35,185 nucleotides of DNA from Allorhizobium borbori (GCF_014196535.1 NZ_JACIDU010000027.1:1-35185); one strand, 5' to 3'. Positions 16,401 through 24,824 are shown, counted from the first letter of the stretch. A program made the numbers and translations. The notes: generated by a model not told the origin, from the letters alone.

Positions 16401-16423
16401 GGGCGGGCCGGTCAGCACCGCCC
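16401..16423. terminator. Hairpin in the gap between convergent ApbE and ABC-ATPase genes
   Basis: GGGCGG (16401-16406) pairs with CCGCCC (16418-16423) over an 11-base loop. It is within the 187-bp gap where apbE and the leftward transporter operon converge, so it could serve both strands. No T-run is present. Nothing else is visible in this gap. Confidence 0.3.
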
Positions 16424-16457
16424 CGTGAACCGTTCAATGCGTCATGGACGGCGAACA

Positions 16458-17234
16458 TTACATCGCCGCCTTCAGCGCCTCATTGTGCATGAGTGACAGG
16501 ATCTGCCGCTTGTAGCCCATGAACTCCTCGGAGATCAGCGTGTCGATGTCACGCGGGCGGGCGATGGTGTTGGCAATGGACGCCTTGATCCGTCCGGGCC
16601 GCGCCGTCATGACGTGGATGTCATCGCCGAGCAGGATCGCCTCGTCGATATCATGGGTGATGAACAGCACCGTCTTGCGCTTGCTCTGCCAGATTTCGAG
16701 AAGCAGTTCCTGCATCACCTGTCGCGTCTGGCTGTCCAGCGCGCCGAAGGGCTCGTCCATCAGCAAAATGCGCGGATCGTTGGCCAGTGCTCGCGCAATG
16801 GCGACGCGCTGGCGCATGCCGCCGGAAAGCTCTGTCGGGTAAGACCGGGCGAAATCCTTGAGATGGACGGCCTCGATCAGTTCGTCGGCAATCGCCGCGC
16901 ATTCGCTCTTGGGGAGGCCCTTGAGCTTCGGTCCGAACATCACATTCTCGCGCACGGTCAGCCAGGGAAAGAGTGTGTAGCTCTGGAACACCATGCCACG
17001 CTCGCGCGACGGACCTTCGATCGGCCTGCCATCCAGCGTGATGCTGCCGCTTGTCGGTTCCTCCAGCCCGGCCACCAACCTGAGCAGGGTGGACTTGCCG
17101 CAGCCTGAGGGACCGACCAGCACCGAAAACGTGTCGTGAGGCACGGTCAGCGACACCTCGGCCAGCGCGGTGACGGGCGGCTTGCCCTTGGGTTCGAAAC
17201 GGACCGAAACATCCTTGAGAGTAAGAAGGCTCAT
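16458..17234 (-). CDS. ATPase of a NitT/TauT/Ssu-type ABC importer
   Basis: A 258-residue cytoplasmic ATPase. Walker A GPSGCGKST (41-49), Q-loop FQS (83-85), signature LSGGM (136-140), Walker B ILLMDEP (156-162) and H-loop His194 are all intact. The SxTxFPWLTVREN stretch and RQRVAIARAL match the SsuB/TauB/NrtD branch. The start at 17234 is preceded by AAGGAG. It is the last gene of the leftward operon ureohydrolase-binding protein-permease-ATPase. Substrate class in this branch ranges over sulfonates, nitrate, cyanate, thiamine precursors and guanidino compounds, so the enzyme upstream is the better clue. Confidence 0.92.
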   Translation of the reverse strand: MSLLTLKDVSVRFEPKGKPPVTALAEVSLTVPHDTFSVLVGPSGCGKSTLLRLVAGLEEPTSGSITLDGRPIEGPSRERGMVFQSYTLFPWLTVRENVMFGPKLKGLPKSECAAIADELIEAVHLKDFARSYPTELSGGMRQRVAIARALANDPRILLMDEPFGALDSQTRQVMQELLLEIWQSKRKTVLFITHDIDEAILLGDDIHVMTARPGRIKASIANTIARPRDIDTLISEEFMGYKRQILSLMHNEALKAAM

Positions 17235-17245
17235 GGGGCGGCTCC

Positions 17246-18040
17246 TTAAAGATTGACCGACCACGGCAGCAGACGCTGGCGCAACCACTTGAAGAAGAAA
17301 TCGGTGATCAGGCCGAGAATGCCGATCGTGAAGACACCGAGCAGGATGACATCGGTGAAGAGACCGCGCATGGCGTTGAGGATCATGTAGCCGAGGCCGC
17401 TATCGGCTGCGACGAGTTCCGCCACCACGAGATAGGTCCAGGCCCAGCCCATCGTCACACGCAAGTTATCCATGACGCCCGGCATGCAGGCGGGCAGGAG
17501 AACGCGCATCACGACCTGTCCGCGCCGGGCGCCCAGCGTGAAGGCGCAATCGATCAGATCCTTGCTGACGCGGGCGGACACGTCCGAGATCAGGATAAGC
17601 TGCTGGAAGAACGTTCCGAGGAAGATCACCATGATCTTCTGCTCGATGCCGATACCGATCCACAAGATCAGCAGCGGAATGAGTGCCGAGACCGGAATAT
17701 AGCGCATGAAGCCGGTGATCGGTTCGAATATGGCCTGCACCGCCGGGAACGAACCCATGAGAATGCCGATGGGCACCGCCAGAACGGACGCGAGGATGAA
17801 GCCGGACAGGATGACCTCAAGGCTCGAGGCCATGTGTTCGAACAGCGAGAGATTGGCAATGCGGTGAATGGCGGCGGCCAGCACCTCGCCGGGCGTGGCA
17901 AGGAAATCCGGCGGCGTGAAACCGCCATAGGTGAGCAGGCACCACAGACCGAAAATGGCCAGCACCGATGCAACGCTCAACCCGACATAGGTGGTGCGGG
18001 GAATGGCGGTTTTCGGCGAGAAAAGCGATCTGGTCTTCAT
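17246..18040 (-). CDS. Permease of a NitT/TauT/Ssu-type ABC importer
   Basis: A 264-residue inner-membrane permease with about six hydrophobic segments and one binding-protein-dependent transport domain. The EAA-type loop is visible as DCAFTLGARRGQVVMRVLLPACMPG (about residues 163-187, with the conserved G and LP). Length is normal for SsuC/TauC. A GGAGCAGG ribosome-binding site precedes the start, only 21 bases after the binding-protein gene. It should dimerise and pair with the ATPase encoded 11 bases downstream. Confidence 0.92.
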   Translation of the reverse strand: MKTRSLFSPKTAIPRTTYVGLSVASVLAIFGLWCLLTYGGFTPPDFLATPGEVLAAAIHRIANLSLFEHMASSLEVILSGFILASVLAVPIGILMGSFPAVQAIFEPITGFMRYIPVSALIPLLILWIGIGIEQKIMVIFLGTFFQQLILISDVSARVSKDLIDCAFTLGARRGQVVMRVLLPACMPGVMDNLRVTMGWAWTYLVVAELVAADSGLGYMILNAMRGLFTDVILLGVFTIGILGLITDFFFKWLRQRLLPWSVNL

Positions 18041-18061
18041 GGTGCCTGCTCCGTTCGTGGC

Positions 18062-19045
18062 TTACTTGACGATACCCGTCGCGATCATCGAGGCCGGTTC
18101 GGCCGATACCTTGAACAGGCCGGCTTCCTCGCCCAGCGTCTTTGCCTTGACGATGGTGCCGAGAATGCCATCGGCATTGGCCGGATCCATGAAGCTCTGG
18201 TTCATGGCGTTGTCGTAGAAGGCGATGCCGGCGCGGGTTTCGGCAAACACCTTCGGGTCTTCCAGCCAGCCGCCGACGCCTTTGGCCATGATCTTGTCGG
18301 CGTCTTCCACATGCGCCTTCTGCCAGTCGACAGCAGCGGCCCATGCGCGGTAAAGGCCCTTCATCGCCGCTTCCCGTTCGGAAAGCGTCTTCTTGGTCGT
18401 GACCATGACATCGGTGATCAGGCCGGGTTTCTGCGCGCTATCCACCAGAACGGAACCGTGCGGCGCGGCCTTGCCGCGGCTCAGCCACGGTTCCCAGGTC
18501 ACGGCTGCATCCACCTTGCCGGCCACGAAGGCCGCACCGGCATCCCCCGCCGTCATGTTGAGCGACTGGACATCCTTCAGCGAAAGACCGGCGTCCTTCA
18601 GAAGCACGCTGAGAAAGAACTGCGACACCGAGCCCTCGGTATAGGCGACCTTCTTGCCCTTGAGATCGGCGACCGACTTGATGTCCTTGGTGGCGACGAT
18701 GCCGTCACCGCCACGGCTGTCGTCCACGGCGAAGAGATAGGTCATCGCGTGTTCGGCGGAGGAAAAGCCCAGCACCGTGTCGATGGTGGTCACGGCGGCA
18801 TCGATACGCCCTGCGGCAAGCGCCGGCATGCGGGTCTTCACGTCTTCCATGATGATGAGATCGACATCGAGACCCTCCTTTTCGAAAAGGCCTTGCGACT
18901 TGGCTATGAAGAGCGGGCCATAGCCGACCCAGGTGGACAGGGCCACCTTGAGCTTTTCAGCGGCAAGCGAGGGCGAGGCAAGGCCAAGCGTCGTGACGAC
19001 GGCCAGCAGGGATACGCGAAGGCGGGAACGGGTCTGCTTGTTCAT
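18062..19045 (-). CDS. Periplasmic binding protein of a NitT/TauT/Ssu-type ABC importer
   Basis: A 327-residue exported protein of the NMT1/TauA-like binding-protein class. The signal peptide is residues 1-28 (cleavage after SLA before AEKLKVAL). The mature N-terminus STWVGYGPLFIAKSQGLF is a hallmark of the class, and the TEGSVSQFF and VTWEPWLSRG stretches line the ligand cleft in relatives. It has no lipobox. It lies 36 bases after the ureohydrolase gene, with a GGAG ribosome-binding site, so ligand and enzyme substrate are probably the same or neighbouring compounds. The ligand is not identifiable from sequence. Confidence 0.92.
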   Translation of the reverse strand: MNKQTRSRLRVSLLAVVTTLGLASPSLAAEKLKVALSTWVGYGPLFIAKSQGLFEKEGLDVDLIIMEDVKTRMPALAAGRIDAAVTTIDTVLGFSSAEHAMTYLFAVDDSRGGDGIVATKDIKSVADLKGKKVAYTEGSVSQFFLSVLLKDAGLSLKDVQSLNMTAGDAGAAFVAGKVDAAVTWEPWLSRGKAAPHGSVLVDSAQKPGLITDVMVTTKKTLSEREAAMKGLYRAWAAAVDWQKAHVEDADKIMAKGVGGWLEDPKVFAETRAGIAFYDNAMNQSFMDPANADGILGTIVKAKTLGEEAGLFKVSAEPASMIATGIVK

Positions 19046-19081
19046 GCGTGGTCTCCAGATTGAGGGGCTTGGGAGGAAGGA

Positions 19082-20071
19082 TCAGGCGGATTTGCGGGTG
19101 GCGGGCGAGGCCGCAAGCACACAGAGAAGTTCGAACATCATGGAAATACCGACCCAGGCGGTGCCGCCGGCCGGGTCGAAGGGCGGCGAAACCTCGACAA
19201 GATCGGCGCCGATCAGGTTGAGGCCGGCCAGTTTGCGCACCATGCGCTGCGCCTCGCGGGTGGAGAAGCCACCGACTTCCGGCGTGCCGGTGCCCGGCGC
19301 CACCGAGGGATCGAGGCTGTCGATATCAAAGGTGACATAGGTGGGAAGGTCGCCGACAATGGCGCGGGCTTCCGCCATCACGTCATCGACGCCGCGTTCC
19401 TCGAATTCCTCGATGCGGATGATGCGCACGCCCTGTTCAAGACCCCAGGCCACGTCGCTGCCGTCATACATCGTGCCGCGAATGCCGATCTGCACCACCC
19501 GCTTCGGATCGAGATAGCCTTCCTCGATGGCACGGCGGAACGGCGTGCCATGGGTGTATTTGAAGCCGCCGAAATAATCGTCGAAAAGATCGGTATGGGC
19601 ATCGAAATGGATCATGCCGACCGGACCGTCGGCGGCAAGAGCCTTGAGGATCGGATAGGACATGAGATGATCGCCGCCGGCGCTGAGCGGCGTGATGCCG
19701 CGCGCCTTGAGCCCGGCATAAAAGCCGGTGATGCGGGTCAGCGCATCCATCACATCGGCCGGGTTGACCGGGCTATCGCCGAGATCCGCCACGTTGCAGA
19801 TTGTATAGGGGTTCATGCCGGTGGCCGGATGGATCGGGCGCAGCATGGTCGAGAGATCGCGAAGCTGGCGCGGCCCGTGGCGCGTGCCCGGCCGGTTGGT
19901 GGTGCCGCCATCCCACGGCACGCCGACAATGCCGATATCGACGGCATCGATATCCGACGCGTCCAGACCGAGCAGCGGCAGGCGCATGAAGGTCGCCGCC
20001 CCGGCATAGCGCGGGGAATCAAAGGCAGAAACGGGTTGAAAGCTGCGGCTGGACGGTTTGGAAGCGGTCAT
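19082..20071 (-). CDS. Agmatinase/arginase-family ureohydrolase
   Basis: A 329-residue binuclear-metal hydrolase that would release urea from a guanidino compound. All metal ligands of the family are present: His135 (GGDH), Asp157, His159 and Asp161 (FDAHTD), Asp249 and Asp251 (FDIDSLDP). Length and an N-terminal extension (about 45 residues before the core) fit agmatinase, guanidinobutyrase, guanidinopropionase and the nickel-dependent guanidine hydrolases; these cannot be told apart here, and no HypA/HypB nickel chaperones are nearby. It leads an operon with a NitT-type importer and is divergent from a LysR regulator, so a scavenging role for an imported guanidino compound is likely. A GGAG ribosome-binding site lies 8 bases before the start. 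Confidence 0.9.
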   Translation of the reverse strand: MTASKPSSRSFQPVSAFDSPRYAGAATFMRLPLLGLDASDIDAVDIGIVGVPWDGGTTNRPGTRHGPRQLRDLSTMLRPIHPATGMNPYTICNVADLGDSPVNPADVMDALTRITGFYAGLKARGITPLSAGGDHLMSYPILKALAADGPVGMIHFDAHTDLFDDYFGGFKYTHGTPFRRAIEEGYLDPKRVVQIGIRGTMYDGSDVAWGLEQGVRIIRIEEFEERGVDDVMAEARAIVGDLPTYVTFDIDSLDPSVAPGTGTPEVGGFSTREAQRMVRKLAGLNLIGADLVEVSPPFDPAGGTAWVGISMMFELLCVLAASPATRKSA

Positions 20072-20118
20072 TTTTGGGCTCCGGACAGGATCGAGTGCCC
20101 TGACGTTGCCATAGAGAG

Positions 20119-20159
20119 AAACGTCCGATAATATCGAAGTTCAAAACTAAACGTCCGAT
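20119..20159. promoter_or_regulatory. 11-bp direct repeat spaced 30 bp: candidate LysR operator pair
   Basis: AAACGTCCGAT occurs at 20119-20129 and 20149-20159, exactly 30 bp apart (about three helical turns), in the 102-bp gap between the ureohydrolase and LysR genes. The copies would face the same side of the helix. LysR-type regulators usually bind as tetramers to two sites in such divergent gaps. The second copy ends 14 bp before the LysR start codon. Confidence 0.55.
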
Positions 20160-20173
20160 TTTACAGACGCATC

Positions 20174-21103
20174 ATGTCCCAGCACATCCCCCCGTTGAGC
20201 GATGTCGATCTACGGCAATTGCGGATTTTCCGCTCCGTGGTCGAGAATGGCGGCTTCACCCATGCGCAGGAAGAACTGGGCATTGCCCGCTCGACCATCA
20301 GCGCCCAGATGGCGGCGCTTGAAACCCGCCTCGGCCTCACACTGTGCCGGCGCGGACGGTCAGGCTTTGCGCTGACCGAGCATGGCCAGAAAGTCTATGC
20401 GGAAACGATCAAGTGCTTTGCCGCGCTCGACAGTTTCCGCAGCGAAGTGGGCGTGATGCGCGGGCGGCTGGTGGGCGAACTGCGTATCGGCGCAGTGGAC
20501 GCCGTAGTCGGCAACCCGCGCTGCGCGATCCATGCCGCCATCGCCGCATTCAACCGGCAGGTTCCGGATGTGCATGTGACGCTGCTCGTCGTTTCGCCCA
20601 ACCAGATTGAAAACGCGCTTCTCAACCGGCAGATGGAAATCGCCATCGTGCCGAACCAGCCGATGAATGCGGCGGTTCATCTCCAGCAGCTTTTCCACGA
20701 GGAGCAGAACCTCTATTGCGGCGCGCAGCATCCGCTATTTACAGCGGATGCCCGGCAACTGACGCTGGAACGTATTGCCGAACAGGCCCATGCCCGGCGA
20801 GGTTATGCGATCGCCACCGGCTATAGTTCGCTTTTTGCGCAAACGCCGATTGCAACCGCCTATTCGATGGAAGGGCTCGCGCACCTCATTCTGAGTGGAC
20901 GCTATGTCAGCTTTCTGCCGAAGCATTATGCCGGGCAATGGGTTTCAGCCGGCAAGATGCGGGCGCTGCGGCCCGATTTGCTGAGTTTCAAGATCGCACT
21001 CTGTCTCGCCCATTTTCCGGTCAGCACGCTTTCCGAAATCGCCCGCGTCTTCCGCAATCACCTGATCGAAGCGCACAGGCCGAAGGTTGCCGAACCGGCC
21101 TAG
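20174..21103 (+). CDS. LysR-family transcriptional regulator
   Basis: A 309-residue regulator: the N-terminal winged helix-turn-helix spans about 12-72 (LRQLRIFRSVVENGGFTHAQEELGIARSTISAQMAALE in pieces), followed by the two-lobed effector-binding domain. Length is typical. The gene is divergent from the ureohydrolase operon and should control it, with a guanidino compound or its breakdown product as co-inducer (inference). The start at 20174 has only a weak ribosome-binding site (AGACG). Its stop codon lies 3 bp from the stop codon of the convergent gene, with no room for a terminator. Confidence 0.92.
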   Translation: MSQHIPPLSDVDLRQLRIFRSVVENGGFTHAQEELGIARSTISAQMAALETRLGLTLCRRGRSGFALTEHGQKVYAETIKCFAALDSFRSEVGVMRGRLVGELRIGAVDAVVGNPRCAIHAAIAAFNRQVPDVHVTLLVVSPNQIENALLNRQMEIAIVPNQPMNAAVHLQQLFHEEQNLYCGAQHPLFTADARQLTLERIAEQAHARRGYAIATGYSSLFAQTPIATAYSMEGLAHLILSGRYVSFLPKHYAGQWVSAGKMRALRPDLLSFKIALCLAHFPVSTLSEIARVFRNHLIEAHRPKVAEPA

Positions 21104-21106
21104 CGA

Positions 21107-21865
21107 TCAGCGAAGACAGTCGAGCGCCCTCGCCGTGCGAACCGCCCAGGCCTCAATGCTATCATCATCGCCCAGAAGATCCTGACGGATCTCCAACAGG
21201 AGCGCGGGAATGTCACGATCCTCGCCATGAACGGGAATGGTGTAATCGCTCTCCCGGTCGATGACATAGGGCACATTGGTTCCGGCAACGATGCCTTCTT
21301 CCGCGGCATAGGCGGCGGCCAAATGCTCCGCGAGCAGCCGGTCGCGACCAAACAGAACGCCCACATGCCATGGCCGCGCCACCCCATGAAAAACAGGCGT
21401 GAAGGAGTGGACCGCAATGATGAAACGGGCGCCGCCCGCCTTCTGCCGGTCATCGATCAGCGCCGAAAGCGCCGTATGATAGGGCGTGAACATCCGTTCC
21501 ACCCGGCGCTGCCGTTCTGTGGATGAAACGTCTGCATTCCCGGGAATGTCGGTCGCTTCCGAGCGCTGAGGTATGCTCGACGGCACGCCTGGCGGCCGGT
21601 TGAGATCGATCAGCAGGCGCGAGTAACCGCTCAAGATGGCCGGTGCGTCGAGGAGGGCAGAAAGCCGCTCGGTAAGCGCAGCGGCACCGATATCCCAAGC
21701 GATGTGACGACAGCGGTCCTCCTCCGACACACCAAGACCGGCATACTCAGCGGGCATGTGGTTGGACGCATGCTCGCAGGTCAGAAGAAAACGCGAGGGC
21801 CCGCAAGCGTTCAGCACGCGGAAGGGGGCTGGCCAATCGGCAAGCGGGGATGAAACAGATGGCAT
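21107..21865 (-). CDS. N-formylglutamate amidohydrolase-family protein
   Basis: A 252-residue cytoplasmic zinc hydrolase of the FGase/HutG (PF05013) family. It has CEHASN (30-35), HIAWDIG (54-60), SRLLIDLNR (82-90), AVHSFTP (about 154-160) and LEIRQD near the C-terminus, the metal and substrate motifs of the family. The start at 21865 is chosen because it forms TGATG with the stop of the upstream ligase gene; the alternative ATG at 21892 adds nine residues. No other histidine-degradation gene is present, so hydrolysis of N-formylglutamate from the Hut pathway is unlikely to be its context; a gamma-glutamyl or N-acyl glutamate product of the neighbouring ligase is an alternative. Last gene of the RpiR operon. 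Confidence 0.85.
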   Translation of the reverse strand: MPSVSSPLADWPAPFRVLNACGPSRFLLTCEHASNHMPAEYAGLGVSEEDRCRHIAWDIGAAALTERLSALLDAPAILSGYSRLLIDLNRPPGVPSSIPQRSEATDIPGNADVSSTERQRRVERMFTPYHTALSALIDDRQKAGGARFIIAVHSFTPVFHGVARPWHVGVLFGRDRLLAEHLAAAYAAEEGIVAGTNVPYVIDRESDYTIPVHGEDRDIPALLLEIRQDLLGDDDSIEAWAVRTARALDCLR

Positions 21866-23187
21866 CAATAGCGGTCCCGATACATGGCGCAAATCGTATC
21901 CGCCGTATTTCCGTCCGCGATTTTCAGTTCTTCGCGCTTAACGCCGAGATAGGTTTCCTCGAAGACGGGAGGAAACCACGACCGCACTGTTTCGTCGGCC
22001 TGATAGGCTTCGATGGCCTCCTGCAGGCTGCCGGGAAGACGGTAAAGGCCGAGACTGACACGCTCATCCGCTGAAAGAAGCGCGGGATCGCCGGAAAAGA
22101 CAGGCGGCGCTGGCAATTTCTGACGCAGGCCCTCAAGGCCAGCGCGGATCAGGACGCCGAGCGAGAGATAGGGATTACCCGTGGCATCGGCGGCCCGGTA
22201 CTCAAGATTGAACTGGCCAGCGGGATCCTTGCCGCCAAGCGTCAGTACCGGGCAGATGCGAAGCGAGGCCTCGCGGTCCTTTTCGCCGAGCCATGTCCAG
22301 GCAGCACTCCAGTAATGGGGCTGGAGGCGGTAATAGGAAGACGGACCGGGCGCGGTGAACACGGTGAGCGCCCGCATGTGACGCAAGATGCCGGCGGCAA
22401 ACGAACCGGCAGCCTGCGAAAGCCCGTGCGGATCGTTGGCATCGTATGTGGCGGGGTTGCCTGCGGCATCGACCAGCGAGACGTGAATGTGTACGCCGTT
22501 ACCGACACCGGCAAGGCTGGTTTTTGGTGCAAAGCATGCCCGCCAACCCCGGTTAGCGGCGATTTCGCGAACGATCTCGCGTATCGCCACGGCCCGATCG
22601 GCCGCAGTCAACGCATTGGCCGGGCCATGCGTTACCTCGAACTGGTTGTCGCCATATTCGGCAAGGAACATTTCCGGATCAACCCCAGCCTGCTCGAGCG
22701 CCAGAAGCACCGTAGAGGCGAAGCCATCGGCCCGGCGCAGTGCCCGGACAGAAAAGGGATGCGCCGCTTCAAGCGAGGCCCCGCTGACCTGAAATTCCTG
22801 CTCGAAAGCCGAGATGACCGAAAGCCCGGTCTCGGCTTCCAGATCCTCGATGGCCCGCTTGAGAAAGCTGCGCGAGCAACACGACCAGGGCGCTCCGTCA
22901 AGCTCGACCACATCGCCCGGCACCATCACAAGCGGCGTGGCGGCACCCGTCGCATCGGTGAAGAAAACGGCGTCGAGATCCGGCAGGATGCGCAGGTCGC
23001 CCGCCGAACCCCAGGGATTGGGATCGGCGATCACGTTGAAGGGCGTCAGCGAGATGTTGGCGGGCACCCAGCCAATGCCGCCGGCGCGGTATTTTTCCAG
23101 CCGGTCGAACCGCACCGGACGGCCACGGGTGATGGCCGTGAAATCGGTGGTGACAATGCTGGCGAGCGTGGGCAGGTCGGCGCTCAT
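21865..23187 (-). CDS. Glutamine-synthetase-like ligase (gamma-glutamyl-amine synthetase type)
   Basis: A 440-residue ATP-dependent ligase of the GS catalytic family. Glutamate/metal-binding motifs EQE (129-131), NQFE (181-184) and GNGVHIHVSL (229-238) are present, as is the C-terminal NLEYRAADATGNPY (327-340) with the arginine that holds glutamate. It lacks the length and regulatory features of GlnA (about 470) and is nearer to PuuA/IpuC/GlnA-like enzymes that attach glutamate to amines through the gamma-carboxyl. An ATG at 23187 follows the amidohydrolase stop codon by one base and uses a GGAGG inside that gene. Substrate amine unknown. Coupled to an amidohydrolase before it and an FGase-like hydrolase after it, it suggests a glutamylated intermediate. 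Confidence 0.85.
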   Translation of the reverse strand: MSADLPTLASIVTTDFTAITRGRPVRFDRLEKYRAGGIGWVPANISLTPFNVIADPNPWGSAGDLRILPDLDAVFFTDATGAATPLVMVPGDVVELDGAPWSCCSRSFLKRAIEDLEAETGLSVISAFEQEFQVSGASLEAAHPFSVRALRRADGFASTVLLALEQAGVDPEMFLAEYGDNQFEVTHGPANALTAADRAVAIREIVREIAANRGWRACFAPKTSLAGVGNGVHIHVSLVDAAGNPATYDANDPHGLSQAAGSFAAGILRHMRALTVFTAPGPSSYYRLQPHYWSAAWTWLGEKDREASLRICPVLTLGGKDPAGQFNLEYRAADATGNPYLSLGVLIRAGLEGLRQKLPAPPVFSGDPALLSADERVSLGLYRLPGSLQEAIEAYQADETVRSWFPPVFEETYLGVKREELKIADGNTADTICAMYRDRY

Positions 23188-23188
23188 T

Positions 23189-23827
23189 TCAGGCCTCCAT
23201 CGTGGCGAACTTGGCGATAACCGCTTCGGTATCGGCAAGGTGGCAATAGCCGCCGAAGGCGTTCAAGGCGCCCTCGTGCCGTTCCGGGGTAATGCTCGCG
23301 CAGGCATCCGAGACACAAGTCACGAGAAAGCCGCGGTCGGCACCGTCGCGCACCGCCATGTCGACGCACTGGTCTGTCAGCACACCGCAGACGACGAGAT
23401 AACGGATACCGAGATTACGCAGCAGATAGTCGATATTGGTGGAGTTGAAGACGCCGGAGGAGGTTTTCGGCAAAAGGATTTCATCGCCCTTCGGACCGAG
23501 ATTTTCGGGCGGCAAGCCTTCCGGCAGATCGGGTGAGACATGGATCGGCGTCAGCTTGTGATCGAGTGAGCGGTCACGGCCATCCCGGGTCAAAGACTGG
23601 ATGATGGTGTGCAGCACCTCGACACCGTTTTCGCGGGCAGCCTTCAGCAGCTTTTCGGTGTTTGGAATGGCAACTTCGTTGACCTGACGATAAAAATAGT
23701 GGTCCGGGCCGCGTTCGGGATGGTGGGGATCGAGCCCCGGCTCCAGCCAGATGCGCTGCATGTCGACCAACAGAAGGGCCGTCTCACCCTTGCGGAAAGG
23801 GGCGTCGCGACGAATGTCAGCGCTCAT
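23189..23827 (-). CDS. Isochorismatase-fold cysteine amidohydrolase
   Basis: A 212-residue cysteine hydrolase of the isochorismatase superfamily. The catalytic triad is visible: Asp22 (LLLVDMQ), Lys121 (LLPKTSSGVF) and Cys154 (TDQCVDMAVRDG), with the usual cis-peptide VCGVLTDQCV stretch. The set of motifs resembles amide hydrolases (N-carbamoylsarcosine amidase, ureidoacrylate amidohydrolase RutB, biuret hydrolase) rather than true isochorismatase. Its ATG overlaps the RpiR stop codon (ATGA at 23824-23827). It should release ammonia from an amide or ureido compound in the operon's pathway; the precise substrate is not predictable. Confidence 0.88.
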   Translation of the reverse strand: MSADIRRDAPFRKGETALLLVDMQRIWLEPGLDPHHPERGPDHYFYRQVNEVAIPNTEKLLKAARENGVEVLHTIIQSLTRDGRDRSLDHKLTPIHVSPDLPEGLPPENLGPKGDEILLPKTSSGVFNSTNIDYLLRNLGIRYLVVCGVLTDQCVDMAVRDGADRGFLVTCVSDACASITPERHEGALNAFGGYCHLADTEAVIAKFATMEA

Positions 23828-24756
23828 GGTTCGTTCTCCTCGTTCTTGGACTTGGGTCCGGGAAAATCGCGAAAGGGCAAGGGCTCGTCGCCTTCGCGGT
23901 CGATGGTAACGGCATTATCCGAGCGAATGGCCTCCAGCCGCTCGATGCGCGCGCGCGCCGAACGGCCGATTCCGGCCAGTAGCTGGGCCGTCAACGCCTC
24001 CAACTGGGCTAGCGCCGGCGCCATCGTGTCAAACGGGCTTTCCGCCTCCAGAGAGCAGGTGAAAACCACCTCCGCCTTTTCCGCCAGCGGCGATTTCCAC
24101 GGGTCGGTGAACAGCACCAGCCGTCCACCCTGCGCCAGCACCTGATGACCGTAGCGGATCGTATCGTTCTGGTAGCGGCGATAATCGAACACGATCAGCA
24201 CGTCGTTGCGGCCAAAATCGACCAGTGCGTCGATGCTGCGGGCGTTCACCTCGCCAAGATCGGTCACATCCTTGCGCAACTGCGACAGATAGCCGGCCAG
24301 CATACCGGCCAGATGCCGGCTGAAACGGCCGCCGAGCAGGTAGACCTTGCCCTTGGCTTCCATGATGAGCTTCGACGCCTTCTCGAACAGGGCATCGTCC
24401 CCCGGCGCTGCCATGCGCGCCAGTGCATCGGATACCGAGGCGAGATAGCGTTCCGCCGCCGACTGGCTGCCGCTCAAGGGGCGCTTCGCCTCCATCATCA
24501 GGAGCGGCGAGTGAAGCCGGGCTTCGATTTCGTTCAGCAACTGTTTCTGGAACTCGCCGAAGCCCTGAAAGCCGAGCTTGGCCACAAGCCGCAGAACAGT
24601 GGGATCGGAAACGCCGGCCCGGCGCGCGAGCGCGGACGCCGAGCCCAGGCCCGCCGACGGATATTCGGTCAGCAGCACGGCCGTGATGCGCTCCTCGGCC
24701 TGCGTCATGCCCGGCCGGGCGTCGATGAGCATATCCCTGATAGTCGGCTGCACCAT
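23824..24756 (-). CDS. MurR/RpiR-family transcriptional regulator
   Basis: A 310-residue regulator with an N-terminal HTH_6 domain (about 5-75, SASALARRAGVSDPTVLRLV) and a SIS effector domain (about 125-265, LLGGRFSRHLAGML). SIS domains of this family bind phosphosugars or small acids. The C-terminal tail is charged and disordered-looking. It is the first gene of the leftward operon and faces the ribose-type importer. An 18-bp palindrome that overlaps its own predicted -10 region is the probable operator, so autorepression is likely, with possible control of the divergent importer. Confidence 0.9.
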   Translation of the reverse strand: MVQPTIRDMLIDARPGMTQAEERITAVLLTEYPSAGLGSASALARRAGVSDPTVLRLVAKLGFQGFGEFQKQLLNEIEARLHSPLLMMEAKRPLSGSQSAAERYLASVSDALARMAAPGDDALFEKASKLIMEAKGKVYLLGGRFSRHLAGMLAGYLSQLRKDVTDLGEVNARSIDALVDFGRNDVLIVFDYRRYQNDTIRYGHQVLAQGGRLVLFTDPWKSPLAEKAEVVFTCSLEAESPFDTMAPALAQLEALTAQLLAGIGRSARARIERLEAIRSDNAVTIDREGDEPLPFRDFPGPKSKNEENEP

Positions 24757-24774
24757 GAAGCGAGGGTCTCCAAA

Positions 24775-24792
24775 ATGTAGAGATCACTACAT
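24775..24792. promoter_or_regulatory. 18-bp palindrome, probable RpiR operator
   Basis: ATGTAGAGATCACTACAT is a perfect palindrome except for one A/A pair. It lies 19 bp before the RpiR start codon and covers the -10 position of the leftward promoter. Confidence 0.6.
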
Positions 24793-24811
24793 ACGTGCAT
24801 TTTTATGTCAA
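24783..24811 (-). promoter_or_regulatory. Leftward promoter of the RpiR operon
   Basis: On the minus strand a perfect TTGACA (24811-24806) is followed after 17 bases by AGTGAT (24788-24783), inside the 18-bp palindrome. The -35 is strong and the -10 poor, which is common in alphaproteobacteria. Confidence 0.45.
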
Positions 24812-24824
24812 TAATGAAGAGTTG

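Noticed and set aside
21107-21865. A histidine-utilisation (hut) locus
   Set aside because: Only an FGase-family gene is present; no histidase, urocanase, imidazolonepropionase or formiminoglutamate enzyme lies nearby.
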